From positions 186,001 through 250,000 of the forward strand of contig NZ_FOTW01000010.1 in NCBI RefSeq assembly GCF_900114705.1: a stretch of DNA of 64,000 nt, written 5' to 3'. The notes beneath the pieces were generated by a model. The model had not been told where the DNA came from, ran no database searches, and was given only the letters and a program-made list of their open reading frames with translations. The position numbers and the translations under genes are program-made. This document shows positions 40,976 through 50,177 of this stretch, in pieces. Origin of the DNA: Rugamonas rubra. Its GTDB lineage: Bacteria; Pseudomonadota; Gammaproteobacteria; Burkholderiales; Burkholderiaceae_D. The stretch's first letter is position 1, and each line of letters opens with the position of its first letter.

Positions 40976-43900
40976 TCAGCCGCCGCAGGGCCGCTGCGGC
41001 AGCGCGGCGGCGGCGGCCATGCCTGCCGCCGCCGCGGCCGGGGCCGCCGGCATCACGCCGGCGCCGCCCAGCGCCGCCGTCTTGAGCAGCGCCGGCTTGG
41101 CCGCCGCCGGCTCGATCAGCGGCATCAGGCTGGGCGCCAGCACCGTCAGCAACTGCACCGGCAGGGCGCTGGTGAAGTCGTAGTTCTTCGACTCCGGCCC
41201 GTGCACATAGGCCGTCATGCTGCCGAAGAAGCGCTCGCCGATGTTGAACACGAAGGTCGCCGAGCGGTTCACGTAGCGCGACTCGATCAGCCGGCCGCCG
41301 CCGCCGTAGACGTCGAAGCGCTGGTCGCCGGTGCCGGTCTTGCCGCCCACCGGAATGACCGTGCCGTCGGCCTTGACGAAGGCCATGCGGGCGCGCTTGG
41401 CGGTGCCGTCCGAGACCACGCCACGCACCGCGTCGGCCACCACGCGGGCCACCTCGGGCGCCAGCACCTGTTCGTTGTTGCTGGCCTTGCCGCGCGTCAG
41501 CAGCGTCTCGTACGGCGTGCCGGAGGCGAAGTGCAGCGAGGAGATGCGCTGGCTACCCTTGCGCACGCCGCCGTTGACGATGATGCCCATCAACTCGGCC
41601 AGCGCGGCCGGCCGGTCGGCCGAGGCGCCCAGGGTGGTGGCGTAGGACGGCACCAGCGACTCGAAGGGATAACCCATCTTCTTCCACTGGCGGTGGATCT
41701 CCATGAAGCCCTCCATCTCCAGCAGGCCGGCGATGCGCCTGTCCTGGGCGTGCTTGTGGTGGGTCTTGAACAGCCACTGGTAGACCTCCTGCCGCTCCTT
41801 GTCGCTGGCCGCCATCATCTGCGCCAGCGTGGCGCCGCTGTGGCTGCGCATATAGGCCACCATCCACAGCTCCAGTGGATGGACGCTGGCCAGGTAGCCG
41901 CGGTCGGCCAGCGACCACTTGTCGATGGCGTACTGCCCGAACAATTTGCTGACGCGCTCGGCCGGCACCTCGTTCTGCGACGGCAGGTGTTCCTTGAGGA
42001 AGGCGGCGAACTGCTCCTCCTTGGCCTGCGGGTACAAGGTGCCGAAGATCACCGCCAGGCGCACCGGCGTGCTGCGGATGTTGGCCAGCAGCACCTGGTC
42101 GAGCTCGGCCGGCTGCTTGCCCTTGTACTTGCCGTAGAAGCGCGCCAGGAACTCGCGGCCCTCCTTGTCGGCGAAGCGGGCCAGGTAGCCGGCGCGGCGC
42201 GGATCGTCGGCGTCGGCCAGCAGCGAGGCCGACGAGCCCGGCGTCTGGAACATGTAGAACTTGGCCACGTCGCGCATCAGGCGCACGAACACCAGGTTGG
42301 TCGAGTGGCGCAGCGCCTCGGTCACGCTGAGGATCTTGCCGTTGTCCTCCTTGGAGAAGTTGCCGAAGTAGTGCAGCCCGCCGCCGGTGAAGAAGCCCTC
42401 GCCCGGATTGCCGGAATACTTGCGCTCCATCGCCGCGTGCAACATCGGCGTCAGCTCGCGCCCGCCCTTTTCCAGCGGCAGCGCCTTGAAGTACTCGATG
42501 GCCCACAGCGACAGCTTGTCCTGCGGATCGACCACCACCTTGGCCAGCGCGGCGCCGTCCATGCCGGCGTACTTCTTGTTGAGCTGGTCGACGATGTCCA
42601 GGTAGCTCACCAGGGTGCGCAGCTTGGCCGTCGAGCCCAGGTCCAGCTTGGCGCCCTCGTTGATGTCGAGCGGCTGGTCGTAGTTGTCGGTCTGCAGGCG
42701 CAGCAGGTTGCTCTGCTCGCCCTTCTCCAGCAGGGTGAAGCTGTAGACCACGTTGGCCGGGTCGCCGTTGCCCAGCATGCCCTTGCCGGTCAGGCCGGCG
42801 GCCTTGGCGTGCTCGGGGTCGCGCAGGTCGCGCAGCACCTGGGTGACGGCGCGCTGGGCCTGGGCGTCGAGCGTGCTGACCACCTTCAGGTCGAGCCGGT
42901 CGAGGTTGTACATGCGGTTGTCGCCGAGCAGGTTGGCCAGGTGCACGCGGATCGCGTTGGAGGCCTTGCGGGTGACGAAGCTCATCGCCGGCGCCGCCTG
43001 CACGCCCGAGCCGGCGGCCGGCCGCAGGCGCACCGCCAGGCCGGCGTCGCGCAGCGCCGGCGTGATCAGGCCGTCCTGCGCCAGCAGGCGCAGGTGGCTG
43101 TTGGCCAGCACCTCCAGGTCGGCCGTGCCGTCGCCCAGGTAGTGGCTGGGGCGGCGTTGGGCGATCAGCAGGCTGAGCGCCTCCTTGAAGGCGAGCGCGC
43201 TGCCGGGCTGGTCCATCTTGCCGCCGAGCAGGCGGTTGAACTCGTCGAAGTCGCGGCCGTACCAGACCCACATGCCGTCGCCGATGCCGTTGACCTCGCC
43301 ATAGCCGGGCTTGGCCGACAGCGGCACCGTGTTGAGGTAGTCGACCACGATCTGGTGGCGCACCTGCGAGGTGTCCTCGCCCTGCTGGTAGGCGCGCAGG
43401 CTGGCCGAGACCATCTGCTGCAGCTTGTCCTTGAGCGAGCCGGTGCGCCCTTCCGGCGAGTGGCGGTACTTCTCGATCTGCGTCGCCAGCGTGCTGCCGC
43501 CGGCCGGCCGGTGGCCGCCGCTGATGCTGTTGACCGACTTCTCCAGCACCGCCTTGCTGAGGCGGTCCCATTCGACCGCCGGATTGCGCTTCGGATACTT
43601 GGTGTCGAGCAGCTCGCGGTTCTCGATGAACAGCAGGCTGTTGACCAGCGCCGCCGGGGTCTGCTCGAAGCGCGCATAAATGCGCTCCGGGTAGCTGGCC
43701 GAGAACAGCGGCTGGGCGCGGCAGTCGACGATGGCCAGGCCGGTCTTGGTCTTCTCGCGGTAGGTGGCGAACACGCCCATGTCGGCCAGCTCGAGCATCT
43801 TCGGCGAGAAGCGCGACTGCGCCGTGACGGCGTAGTCGCGCGCCTTCAGCTTGGCCAGGTAGTCGGGCAGGTTGGCGTAGCCGAGCCGCTCGTCGTAGGG

Positions 43901-44164
43901 GCTGTCCTTGGGGAAGCGGATGGCGTTGCTCGGCCCCGCTTCGACCCGGTAGCTGAGTTTTTCCACCAGGCCGGCGAAGAACCTGGCCTGCATGGTCGAG
44001 CTGCGGGTTTCCTGCACGCCCCACCAGACGGCGAAGGAGAGCAGCACCAGCAGCACCAGGATGAAGGCGTTGCGGGATCGTTTGCCGCGTCCGGGAGTGG
44101 ACGGCGGCGCCTCTGGCTGGGAGGGGGCCAGGTGGGCGGAGGTGTCGGGATTGTCGTTTTGCAT
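40976..44164 (-). CDS. Divergent bifunctional penicillin-binding protein (class A-like)
   Basis: About 1062 residues. An N-terminal cytoplasmic tail and one membrane helix (AFILVLLVLLSFAVWWGV, about 32-49) come first. A divergent GT51 transglycosylase domain follows, with IENREL where most have EDxxF and AGGSTLATQIEKYRHS in place of GGSTITQQ. The transpeptidase domain has active-site Ser in GSTAKLRTLVSY, SxN as RHSTNLVF, and GGKTGTGDQ. An Ala/Pro-rich tail ends the protein. It would polymerise and cross-link peptidoglycan in the periplasm. The start is uncertain: ATG 44164 is preferred, but the frame is open to 44296 with a basic N-terminus. It stands alone between spacers. Confidence 0.88.
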   Translation of the reverse strand: MQNDNPDTSAHLAPSQPEAPPSTPGRGKRSRNAFILVLLVLLSFAVWWGVQETRSSTMQARFFAGLVEKLSYRVEAGPSNAIRFPKDSPYDERLGYANLPDYLAKLKARDYAVTAQSRFSPKMLELADMGVFATYREKTKTGLAIVDCRAQPLFSASYPERIYARFEQTPAALVNSLLFIENRELLDTKYPKRNPAVEWDRLSKAVLEKSVNSISGGHRPAGGSTLATQIEKYRHSPEGRTGSLKDKLQQMVSASLRAYQQGEDTSQVRHQIVVDYLNTVPLSAKPGYGEVNGIGDGMWVWYGRDFDEFNRLLGGKMDQPGSALAFKEALSLLIAQRRPSHYLGDGTADLEVLANSHLRLLAQDGLITPALRDAGLAVRLRPAAGSGVQAAPAMSFVTRKASNAIRVHLANLLGDNRMYNLDRLDLKVVSTLDAQAQRAVTQVLRDLRDPEHAKAAGLTGKGMLGNGDPANVVYSFTLLEKGEQSNLLRLQTDNYDQPLDINEGAKLDLGSTAKLRTLVSYLDIVDQLNKKYAGMDGAALAKVVVDPQDKLSLWAIEYFKALPLEKGGRELTPMLHAAMERKYSGNPGEGFFTGGGLHYFGNFSKEDNGKILSVTEALRHSTNLVFVRLMRDVAKFYMFQTPGSSASLLADADDPRRAGYLARFADKEGREFLARFYGKYKGKQPAELDQVLLANIRSTPVRLAVIFGTLYPQAKEEQFAAFLKEHLPSQNEVPAERVSKLFGQYAIDKWSLADRGYLASVHPLELWMVAYMRSHSGATLAQMMAASDKERQEVYQWLFKTHHKHAQDRRIAGLLEMEGFMEIHRQWKKMGYPFESLVPSYATTLGASADRPAALAELMGIIVNGGVRKGSQRISSLHFASGTPYETLLTRGKASNNEQVLAPEVARVVADAVRGVVSDGTAKRARMAFVKADGTVIPVGGKTGTGDQRFDVYGGGGRLIESRYVNRSATFVFNIGERFFGSMTAYVHGPESKNYDFTSALPVQLLTVLAPSLMPLIEPAAAKPALLKTAALGGAGVMPAAPAAAAAGMAAAAALPQRPCGG

Positions 44165-44612
44165 AGGGGTGGGGACGGCGCGCAAATGACGCTGACGGCC
44201 ATAGCCGAAGGCTGCCGCGCCGGCGCGCAACTTGCGCACCGCACGTACAACAATCCGGGGCCGGCGGAAGCGTCGATTGCTTAACATATTGTTCAAACCG
44301 GTCAGTCGTCTGTTTCAGTCATACTTACGGCCACATCTCGAGTACGAAGCCCGCACGCGATACGATCTGGAGTGAGTGCTTTCGTCGGCAACGCTGATGC
44401 AATGGGCGCGCCGGGCCACCGCGATGTGCGGCGGTGGCGGCCTGCGCGCTTAACTCCATTGCACCACAACGGCGCCGTGGCAACGGCCCGCCGCGCAGAA
44501 AAAGCGCGCGCCGCCGGCCATTTTCGCAAAAAAACAACGGCGCCTTGCGCGCCGCGAAAAGCCCGCCGCGCCGCCGCGCCGGCAGCGCCCGGCGCGGCCG
44601 CCACGGGCGCCG
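44165..44612. other. Intergenic region, no gene seen
   Basis: 448 bp between the PBP gene start and the end of the CinA-like gene. The part near 44280-44360 is less GC-rich and would hold the PBP promoter. The rest is very GC-rich; its reading frames are Arg/Ala/Pro-rich and look like non-coding translation. Confidence 0.5.
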
Positions 44613-45398
44613 TCACAGCGGGTGGAACTCGACCCGCAGGCGGCCCAGCTCGGCGCACAGTTGCGCGTAGGCGGCCTCGGTCTGCGCCGGCTCGCCCTTG
44701 ACGCCGAGCTCGATGTGGCGGCGCGTGTTGGCGTCGCCCACGCTGGGCAGGCTGAACACCTTGACCAGCGGGAACTGCGCCTCCAGCGCCAGCATCAACG
44801 GCGTCAGCGCCGACTCGGCGGCCTCGTACACCGTCACCGCCTTCTCCAGGCGCGGGGCGCGGTTGAACAGGTGGGCGTAGTGGGTGTCGAGCACCCATTC
44901 GATCATCGGCCAGGCCATCACCGGGAAGCCCGGCACGAAATAGTGCTCGCGCAGCGCGAAGCCGGCCACGTTGTTGTAGGGGTTGGGCACCAGCGCCGCG
45001 CCTTCGGCGAACTCGGCCATTTTGAGGCGGTGCAGGTTCTCGGCCGAGTCGAGGTCGGCCGCCACGCCGCTCTGCTCGCCCATCTGCACGATGCGCTGTT
45101 GGATATTGCGCTTGCCCTCGGCGTGCAACACCAGCGGCAGGCCGAGCGCGTCGGCCGCCGCCTGGCGCGTGTGGTCGTCCGGCGTGGCGCCGATGCCGCC
45201 GCAGCAGAACACGATGTCGCCGCTGGCGAAGCTGCGCTTGAGCGTGGCGACGATGCGCGCCGGCTCGTCGCCCAGCACCTCGGCCCAGGCCAGTTGCAGG
45301 CCGCGCGCGGCGAGCAGCTGCACCACCTTGGGGAAGTGCTGGTCGACCCGCCGGCCGGAGAGGATTTCGTCGCCGATGATGATGAGTCCGATTGCCAT
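44613..45398 (-). CDS. CinA-like protein, molybdopterin-binding (MoaB/MogA) domain
   Basis: A 261-residue protein with the CinA N-terminal domain: IGLIIIGDEILSGRRVDQHFPKV, IVFCCGGIGATPDDHTRQAAADALG and the GFALREHYFVPGFPVMAWPMIEWVL segment. It lacks the C-terminal nicotinamide-nucleotide amidase domain of full CinA. Short forms of this type are common and their function is unclear; some act on NMN or ADP-ribose. The 9 bp tandem repeat lies just upstream of its start. Confidence 0.88.
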   Translation of the reverse strand: MAIGLIIIGDEILSGRRVDQHFPKVVQLLAARGLQLAWAEVLGDEPARIVATLKRSFASGDIVFCCGGIGATPDDHTRQAAADALGLPLVLHAEGKRNIQQRIVQMGEQSGVAADLDSAENLHRLKMAEFAEGAALVPNPYNNVAGFALREHYFVPGFPVMAWPMIEWVLDTHYAHLFNRAPRLEKAVTVYEAAESALTPLMLALEAQFPLVKVFSLPSVGDANTRRHIELGVKGEPAQTEAAYAQLCAELGRLRVEFHPL

Positions 45399-45439
45399 GC
45401 TAACCCTTATGGAAACGAAAAAACGATAGGAAAATGCAA

Positions 45440-45482
45440 CGCGCGATACGCGCGATACGCGCGATTCGCGCGATTCGCGCGC
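45440..45482. repeat. 9 bp tandem repeat (about 4.8 copies)
   Basis: Two CGCGCGATA units, two CGCGCGATT units and a partial CGCGCGC, between the CinA-like gene and the EI24 gene, 42 nt upstream of the former. A simple-sequence tract of this kind can change in copy number. Confidence 0.9.
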
Positions 45483-45489
45483 GGCCGGC

Positions 45490-46323
45490 TCACTCGGCCG
45501 CCATCACCGCCTCGATGGCGGCCGCCTGCTCGACGCGCAGCGCGGCCAGCGCCTCCAGGCAGTAGTAGGTGAACCACAGGCCGGTGAAGATGAACACCAG
45601 GATGTACAACCAGATCGACAACGCCGCCAGGAAGGGGAACAGCACCACCGCCATCACGCTGCCGCCCACCCACAGCAGGCCGGGCAGCGCGCCGGCCAGG
45701 CCGGAGACGACGCCGATGGCCAGCAGCGGCCAGCGGTGCCGGCGCAATATCCCCTGCCGCTCGGCCACGCTGGCGTAGTCGGCCAGGGAGTCGTAGACCA
45801 TCACCCGGCTGGTCAGCCAGCCCCACAGCGCCACCTGCAACAGCACGGCCAGCGGCGGGATGGCGTACAGCGGCAGGGTCAGCAGCCACAGCACGGCGAA
45901 CACCAGCACGGCGGCCAGCGCGGTGCCGGCGCTGCCGAGCAGGCTGCCGCCGTGGCGCTGTTGCAGCCCGGCGTAGTGGCGCCCGCCGACGTGGCGCACC
46001 ACCACCGGCATCGCCGCCACGCCGATGAACACCAGCGCCGTCATGATCATCAAGGGCAGCAGCAACAGCATGGCGACGAAGGGCACCACCACGGTCTTCA
46101 GCATGCCCAGGCCGAGCGAGGCCAGCCAGCCGTTGCTGAGCTTGAACAAATCGTGTTCGATGAACAGCCCGTGCAGATAGTCGAGCAGCGCTTGCAGGCC
46201 GAAGAACAGCAGCACGCCCCACAACGCCACCGACAGGACGAAGGGCAGCAGGCTGAGCAGCAGCATGCGCGCCTGCAGCTGCGACAGCACGGCGCGGCCG
46301 TAGGCGTTCAGCACGGCGCGCAT
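45490..46323 (-). CDS. EI24 / CysZ-like membrane protein
   Basis: A 277-residue inner-membrane protein with about six hydrophobic segments, for example MLLLSLLPFVLSVALWGVLLFF, VVVPFVAMLLLLPLMIMTALVFIGVAAMPVVVRHV and the final IWLYILVFIFTGLWFTYYCLEALAALR. The EI24 domain family includes the sulfate transporter CysZ, but these betaproteobacterial versions are uncharacterised. No sulfate assimilation genes are adjacent, so a sulfate role is not supported here. The 9 bp tandem repeat lies just past its stop. Confidence 0.85.
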   Translation of the reverse strand: MRAVLNAYGRAVLSQLQARMLLLSLLPFVLSVALWGVLLFFGLQALLDYLHGLFIEHDLFKLSNGWLASLGLGMLKTVVVPFVAMLLLLPLMIMTALVFIGVAAMPVVVRHVGGRHYAGLQQRHGGSLLGSAGTALAAVLVFAVLWLLTLPLYAIPPLAVLLQVALWGWLTSRVMVYDSLADYASVAERQGILRRHRWPLLAIGVVSGLAGALPGLLWVGGSVMAVVLFPFLAALSIWLYILVFIFTGLWFTYYCLEALAALRVEQAAAIEAVMAAE

Positions 46324-46625
46324 CAGGCCGTGTCCCTGCGCAAGGTTTCCATCATCGCCATTTCCCCGTCCGGTGGCCGCCTCGGCGGCGGCATTGCAAA
46401 ACAGTTATTTTAAGGGCAAACGGGGGGCGCACAGGAGGACGGCGAAAAATATTTCCAAAACGCAATACCGAACAACGCGGCGCACCGCCCGCCCCGGGGC
46501 ACGCCGCGGCGGGCCGGCCGGCGGCGCGGCGGCGGGCCGCGCCGCATAGCGCTTTGCACCTGCTTGCACTACAATTCGGAGCGGTTCCCGCTTCCCTATT
46601 TTTTTACGTTCAACAAGGAAAAAAC
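46324..46625. other. Intergenic region with divergent promoters
   Basis: 302 bp between the EI24 and FKBP starts. It holds an AT-rich piece (AAAATATTTCCAAAACGCAATACC, about 46445-46470) and a very GC-rich block (46475-46545). I see no gene and no clear -35/-10 pair. Confidence 0.5.
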
Positions 46626-46982
46626 ATGTCCACCATCACCACCGACTCCGGTCTGCAGTACATTGAAATCGCCGTCGGCGAAGGCGCCGAAGCGAAACTC
46701 GGCCAGAACGTGACCGTGCACTACACCGGCTGGCTGCGCAACGACGACGGCAGCAAGGGTCCGAAATTCGACTCGAGCAAGGACCGCAACGACCCGTTCG
46801 AGTTCGCCCTGGGCGCCGGCATGGTGATCCGTGGTTGGGACGAGGGTGTGCAGGGCATGAAGATCGGCGGCACCCGCCAGTTGATCATCCCGGCCGAGCT
46901 GGGCTACGGCTCGCGCGGCGCCGGCGGCGTGATCCCGCCGAACGCCACGCTGATCTTCGACGTCGAACTGCTCGGCGTGTAA
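46626..46982 (+). CDS. FKBP-type peptidyl-prolyl cis-trans isomerase
   Basis: A 118-residue cytoplasmic isomerase consisting of one FKBP domain: VTVHYTGWLRNDDGSKGPKFDSSKDRNDPFEFALGAGMVIRGWDEGVQGMKIGGTRQLIIPAELGYGSRGAGG VIPPNATLIFDVELL covers the domain, broken here after residue 101. The active-site residues of the VIRGWDEG and YG segments are present. The start follows CAAGGAAAAAAC. It catalyses Xaa-Pro isomerisation in protein folding; no signal peptide. It is similar to small FkpA/FbpN-like stand-alone proteins of betaproteobacteria. Confidence 0.95.
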   Translation: MSTITTDSGLQYIEIAVGEGAEAKLGQNVTVHYTGWLRNDDGSKGPKFDSSKDRNDPFEFALGAGMVIRGWDEGVQGMKIGGTRQLIIPAELGYGSRGAGGVIPPNATLIFDVELLGV

Positions 46983-47117
46983 TGCGCCGCGCCGCCCGCC
47001 CGGGCGGTGCCGCCCCCTTGGCCGGCAACGGCGGCGCCTAAGCGCCGCCTGCGCTGGCGCCGGCCTCGTGCGCCGGCCCCCCGCCCTTGCCTGCCCCGCG
47101 CTTCCCAGACATTGCCG

Positions 47118-47927
47118 TCAACGCTGCCAGCCCTTGCGCAGCGCGTCCAGCTCCGCGTGCGGATCGAGCATGCCGCCGTCGATGCGCTGGTCGATCGCCT
47201 CGAGCAGCGCGGCCGGCAGGTTCACCCCCGCCATCCGGTAGGCCCCCATCTGCGGCTGCGGCCGCGGCACCTGCACCAGCACCGGAATGCGCCACTGCGC
47301 GCCGCCGCGGCAGGCCAGTCCGCTCAAGTCCTCGCTGGCGCCGCCCAACGTGAAGCTGCGGCAATAGCCGCCCTGCCGGGCGACGAAACTCAAGCCCACC
47401 CGCACGTCGCCGGCCAGCGGCGCCGCGCCGCCCAGCTGCTGGTCCAGCGCCGTCGCCAGCAGGCCCTGCGCCGTCAGCACGCCGTCGCCGCTGGCCAGCA
47501 TGGCGCCGTTGGCGCCGGCCGGGCCGGCGCCCCAGGGCGGCTGCCAACCGGCCAGCGCGGTCCTGCCCAGCACCGCGCCCAGCACCAGCGCCAAGGCCAG
47601 CAGCAGGCCCAGCGCGGCCCAGTCCAGCCAGCGCCAGTGGCGCAGGCGGGCGCGCCGCGCCGCGCCGGCCTGGGCGGCGCGGTTGGCGCGCACGGCGGCC
47701 AGTTGCACCACGCTGCCGGCGCGCTGCCGGCCCGGCGGCGGCCAGGCCGGCGCGGCCCGCGCCGCGCCCTCCAGCGGCGCGTACAGGGCGGCGCGCAGGG
47801 CGCGCTGGTGCGCCACCCGGCGCGCCAGCGCGGCGTCGTGCTGCATCGCCTGCTCGAGCGCCCGGCGCGTGGCCGGGTCCAGGCCGCCATCGGCGTAGAC
47901 CATCAGGGTGTCGTCCGAAAAACTCAT
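47118..47927 (-). CDS. Anti-sigma-factor-like transmembrane protein
   Basis: A 269-residue protein. The cytoplasmic N-terminus MSFSDDTLMVYADGGLDPATRRALEQ with ALARRVAHQRALRAALYAPL matches the layout of transmembrane anti-sigma factors. One membrane helix (LDWAALGLLLALALVLGAVLG, about 100-120) and a periplasmic domain follow. The usual zinc motif HxxxCxxC is absent. Its partner ECF sigma factor would normally be the preceding gene, but none is present here; the gene is divergent from HU. It is an orphan, and function is inferred from architecture only. Start supported by GAGGACTGCACA. Confidence 0.7.
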   Translation of the reverse strand: MSFSDDTLMVYADGGLDPATRRALEQAMQHDAALARRVAHQRALRAALYAPLEGAARAAPAWPPPGRQRAGSVVQLAAVRANRAAQAGAARRARLRHWRWLDWAALGLLLALALVLGAVLGRTALAGWQPPWGAGPAGANGAMLASGDGVLTAQGLLATALDQQLGGAAPLAGDVRVGLSFVARQGGYCRSFTLGGASEDLSGLACRGGAQWRIPVLVQVPRPQPQMGAYRMAGVNLPAALLEAIDQRIDGGMLDPHAELDALRKGWQR

Positions 47928-48174
47928 TGTGCAGTCCTCGCAAGCCGGCGGCGCGCTCGCGCCCCTCAGTTCTTTATATGGCAGACCGGCCGACTATACA
48001 AGGCCAGCCATGCTGGCGCGCCGTCCGGCGCATGCCTTGCGGCCCGCCCTTGCTGGGCGCGGCGGGCGCGGTTGCTTGCCGCCTCAAGCACCACAAGGCT
48101 TGCTTCAACGGAATGTACTTACTTTTGGCAATATTTATGCTAATCTGCGCGCTCTAATAACCAAGGAGGTAGTA

Positions 48175-48459
48175 ATGAAAAAAGGCGAATTGATTGCAGA
48201 ATTTGCGAAACGCACTGAAGTGTCAGCTGCTGCCGCCAACGGTGCGGTGAACACGCTGCTCGCCATCATCACCGAGCGTCTGAAAAAGGGCGACACGGTA
48301 GGCATCACCGGCTTTGGCACCTTCTCCGTCGCCAAGCGCGCCGCGCGCAAGGGTCGCAACCCTGCCACCGGCGAAGCGATCAAGATCGCCGCGTCGAAAA
48401 CCCCTAAATTCTCCGCTGGCGCGACCCTGAAGGCCGCCGTCAATCCGAAGAAGAAGTAA
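48175..48459 (+). CDS. hup: HU family DNA-binding protein
   Basis: A 94-residue nucleoid protein. MKKGELIAEFAKRTEVSAAAANGAVNTLLAIITERLKKGDTV gives the helical dimerisation half; GITGFGTFSVAKRAARKGRNPATGEAIKIAASKTPKFSAG gives the DNA-bending arm with its Pro-containing tip (GRNPATGE); it ends AVNPKKK. An ideal ribosome site (AAGGAGGTAGTA) indicates high expression. Binds and bends DNA without much sequence preference. A hairpin GCCGCCCG-TC-CGGGCGGC without a T tract lies 22 nt after the stop. Confidence 0.95.
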   Translation: MKKGELIAEFAKRTEVSAAAANGAVNTLLAIITERLKKGDTVGITGFGTFSVAKRAARKGRNPATGEAIKIAASKTPKFSAGATLKAAVNPKKK

Positions 48460-48555
48460 TCCCGACGTGGTGTGACGACGTTGCCGCCCGTCCGGGCGGC
48501 GAAACGGCGGTTCGCGGTGTGGCCCTGGCGCCCGCCCCGGCCGCCGTTCTGTTTT

Positions 48556-50010
48556 TCAGGCCTGGTCCATCAACGCCAGCAACAGCAGCTTTTCAAACTC
48601 CGGCGCGAAGCGCTCGATGATGCGTTCGGGGTCGCGCGCCAGCGCGTCGTCGGTGACGATGCCGAACTGCACGCCGCCGTTGTAGCTGAGGATGGACACG
48701 CCGACGCCGATGTCGCCCGACTGCGGCACCCAGAACATCACCTGCTCGAGCCGGCTGCCGGCCAGGTACAGCGGGGTCTGCGGCCCCGGCACGTTGCTCA
48801 TCACGGCGGTCGCCTTGCGCGCGAAATAGTTCTGGATCTCGCTCTGCAGCTGCTTCGGCGTGGCGCCCAGCACACCCAGCACCGACATCGCCACCAGCGC
48901 CGTGTAGCCGCCCTTGAGCTGGTCCATGCGGCGGCGCACCTCGCGCAGCCGCGCCACCGGGTCCTCGATGCCGACCGGCAGCACCAGCGGCACCAGGCCG
49001 AAGGCGTTGCCCAGCTTTTGCAGGCCGCTCTCCTTGCGCAGGTTGACCGGCACCATCACCCGCAGCGCGCAGTCGGGCGCCACGGCGTCGCCCTTGGCGC
49101 GCAGATAGGCGCGCAGCGCGCCGGCCACGCTGGCCATCAGCACGTCGTTGATCGAGCAGCCGTAGGCCTGGCCGACCGCCTTCACCTCGGCCAGCGGCAG
49201 CGGCTCGCTCCAGGCCACGTGCTTCCTGCCGTTCGGCTTGCCCTTCAGGCGGGTCGGGCTGTCGCTCGCCATCGCCGTCAGCTTGACGGCGTCCTGCGTC
49301 AGCTGGGCGGCGGCCTGGCCCAGCTGGCCCAGCCGTTCGCCCAAGTGCGGCAGATCGGCCCACATGGCGAAGGACTTCAGCCACAGCGCCGACGACAGCT
49401 CGATCGCCTTGACGCTGGCGGCGGTGATCGGCTGCAGGATCTGCTGCCACGGGTTGCGCTCGGCGGCGGCCACGGCGGCGGCCGGCAGCGCGTGCGGCTG
49501 GGCATCGGGATGGGCGCCGAACATCGACATGAACACGCCGACCAGGGCGACGCCGTCGGCAATGCAGTGGTGGATGCGCACGATCAGCGCCTGGCCCACC
49601 TTGCCGTCGGCGCCGACCACCCGGTCGACCAGGTGCATCTGCCACAGCGGCAGGTGGCGCGCCAGCGGCTGCTGCGACAAGCGGCCGACCAGCAGTTGCA
49701 GCGCCGCCTTGTTGCTGCCGCCGTCGGCCGGCAGCGCCAGCGCGGTGTGCACCACGTGCTCGTCCAGGTCGACCGCCTGCTCCTGCCACCAGGCGCCGCC
49801 CAGGTCGGTGACGACCCGGCTGCGGAAGCGGCTGAAGGCGAGGAAGCGGGTGGTCAGCGCCTCCTTCAGGCCGTCCTTGCTGATCGGCGCGCCCAGCATG
49901 GCGACGCCGACGATCATCATCTGGTTGCCCTCCGAGTCCATCCTGAGCCAGGCCGTATCCACGGTCGACATCTTTTTCCGGCTGAAGCTGGGCAAGGCGG
50001 TGGGCAACAT
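48556..50010 (-). CDS. Wax ester synthase / acyl-CoA:diacylglycerol acyltransferase (WS/DGAT)
   Basis: A 484-residue acyltransferase of the WS/DGAT family. The catalytic motif HHCIADG (147-153) is intact, and family blocks SINDVLMASVAGALRAYL, RVMVPVNLRKES, NAFGLVPLVLPVG and AVMSNVPGP are present. It transfers acyl groups from acyl-CoA to fatty alcohols or diacylglycerol to make neutral storage lipid. The ATG at 50010 follows GAGGAG; an in-frame ATG at codon 14 (49971) is an alternative. It is divergent from the acyl-CoA-binding protein gene, which could supply its substrate. Confidence 0.93.
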   Translation of the reverse strand: MLPTALPSFSRKKMSTVDTAWLRMDSEGNQMMIVGVAMLGAPISKDGLKEALTTRFLAFSRFRSRVVTDLGGAWWQEQAVDLDEHVVHTALALPADGGSNKAALQLLVGRLSQQPLARHLPLWQMHLVDRVVGADGKVGQALIVRIHHCIADGVALVGVFMSMFGAHPDAQPHALPAAAVAAAERNPWQQILQPITAASVKAIELSSALWLKSFAMWADLPHLGERLGQLGQAAAQLTQDAVKLTAMASDSPTRLKGKPNGRKHVAWSEPLPLAEVKAVGQAYGCSINDVLMASVAGALRAYLRAKGDAVAPDCALRVMVPVNLRKESGLQKLGNAFGLVPLVLPVGIEDPVARLREVRRRMDQLKGGYTALVAMSVLGVLGATPKQLQSEIQNYFARKATAVMSNVPGPQTPLYLAGSRLEQVMFWVPQSGDIGVGVSILSYNGGVQFGIVTDDALARDPERIIERFAPEFEKLLLLALMDQA

Positions 50011-50177
50011 TCGAGCATCTCCTCTAAGGTTTGCGGGCGTTTTGTTTGTATTATGGTGCGTATCGGTGATGTCAACGTATTAAGATACTAGTGACATTAC
50101 TCTAGCCCAACAACCTTGGCAAGCGCGGCAATCCGCGCCGCCGCCCAGGCAACAAGCCTTTTCCAATAGGAGCAATC

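Noticed and set aside
44165..44296. 44-codon N-terminal extension of the PBP gene
   Set aside because: Basic, low-complexity sequence before the usual short cytoplasmic tail; kept only as an alternative start.
44372..44701. Plus-strand frame of 109 codons in the gap before the PBP gene, resembling a basic Ala/Arg/Lys-rich protein
   Set aside because: Overlaps the CinA-like gene antisense, has no ribosome site, and its composition is that of random GC-rich DNA.
48482..48499. Hairpin after the HU gene considered as terminator
   Set aside because: The stem is good but no T tract follows on the plus strand, so I list it only in the HU entry.
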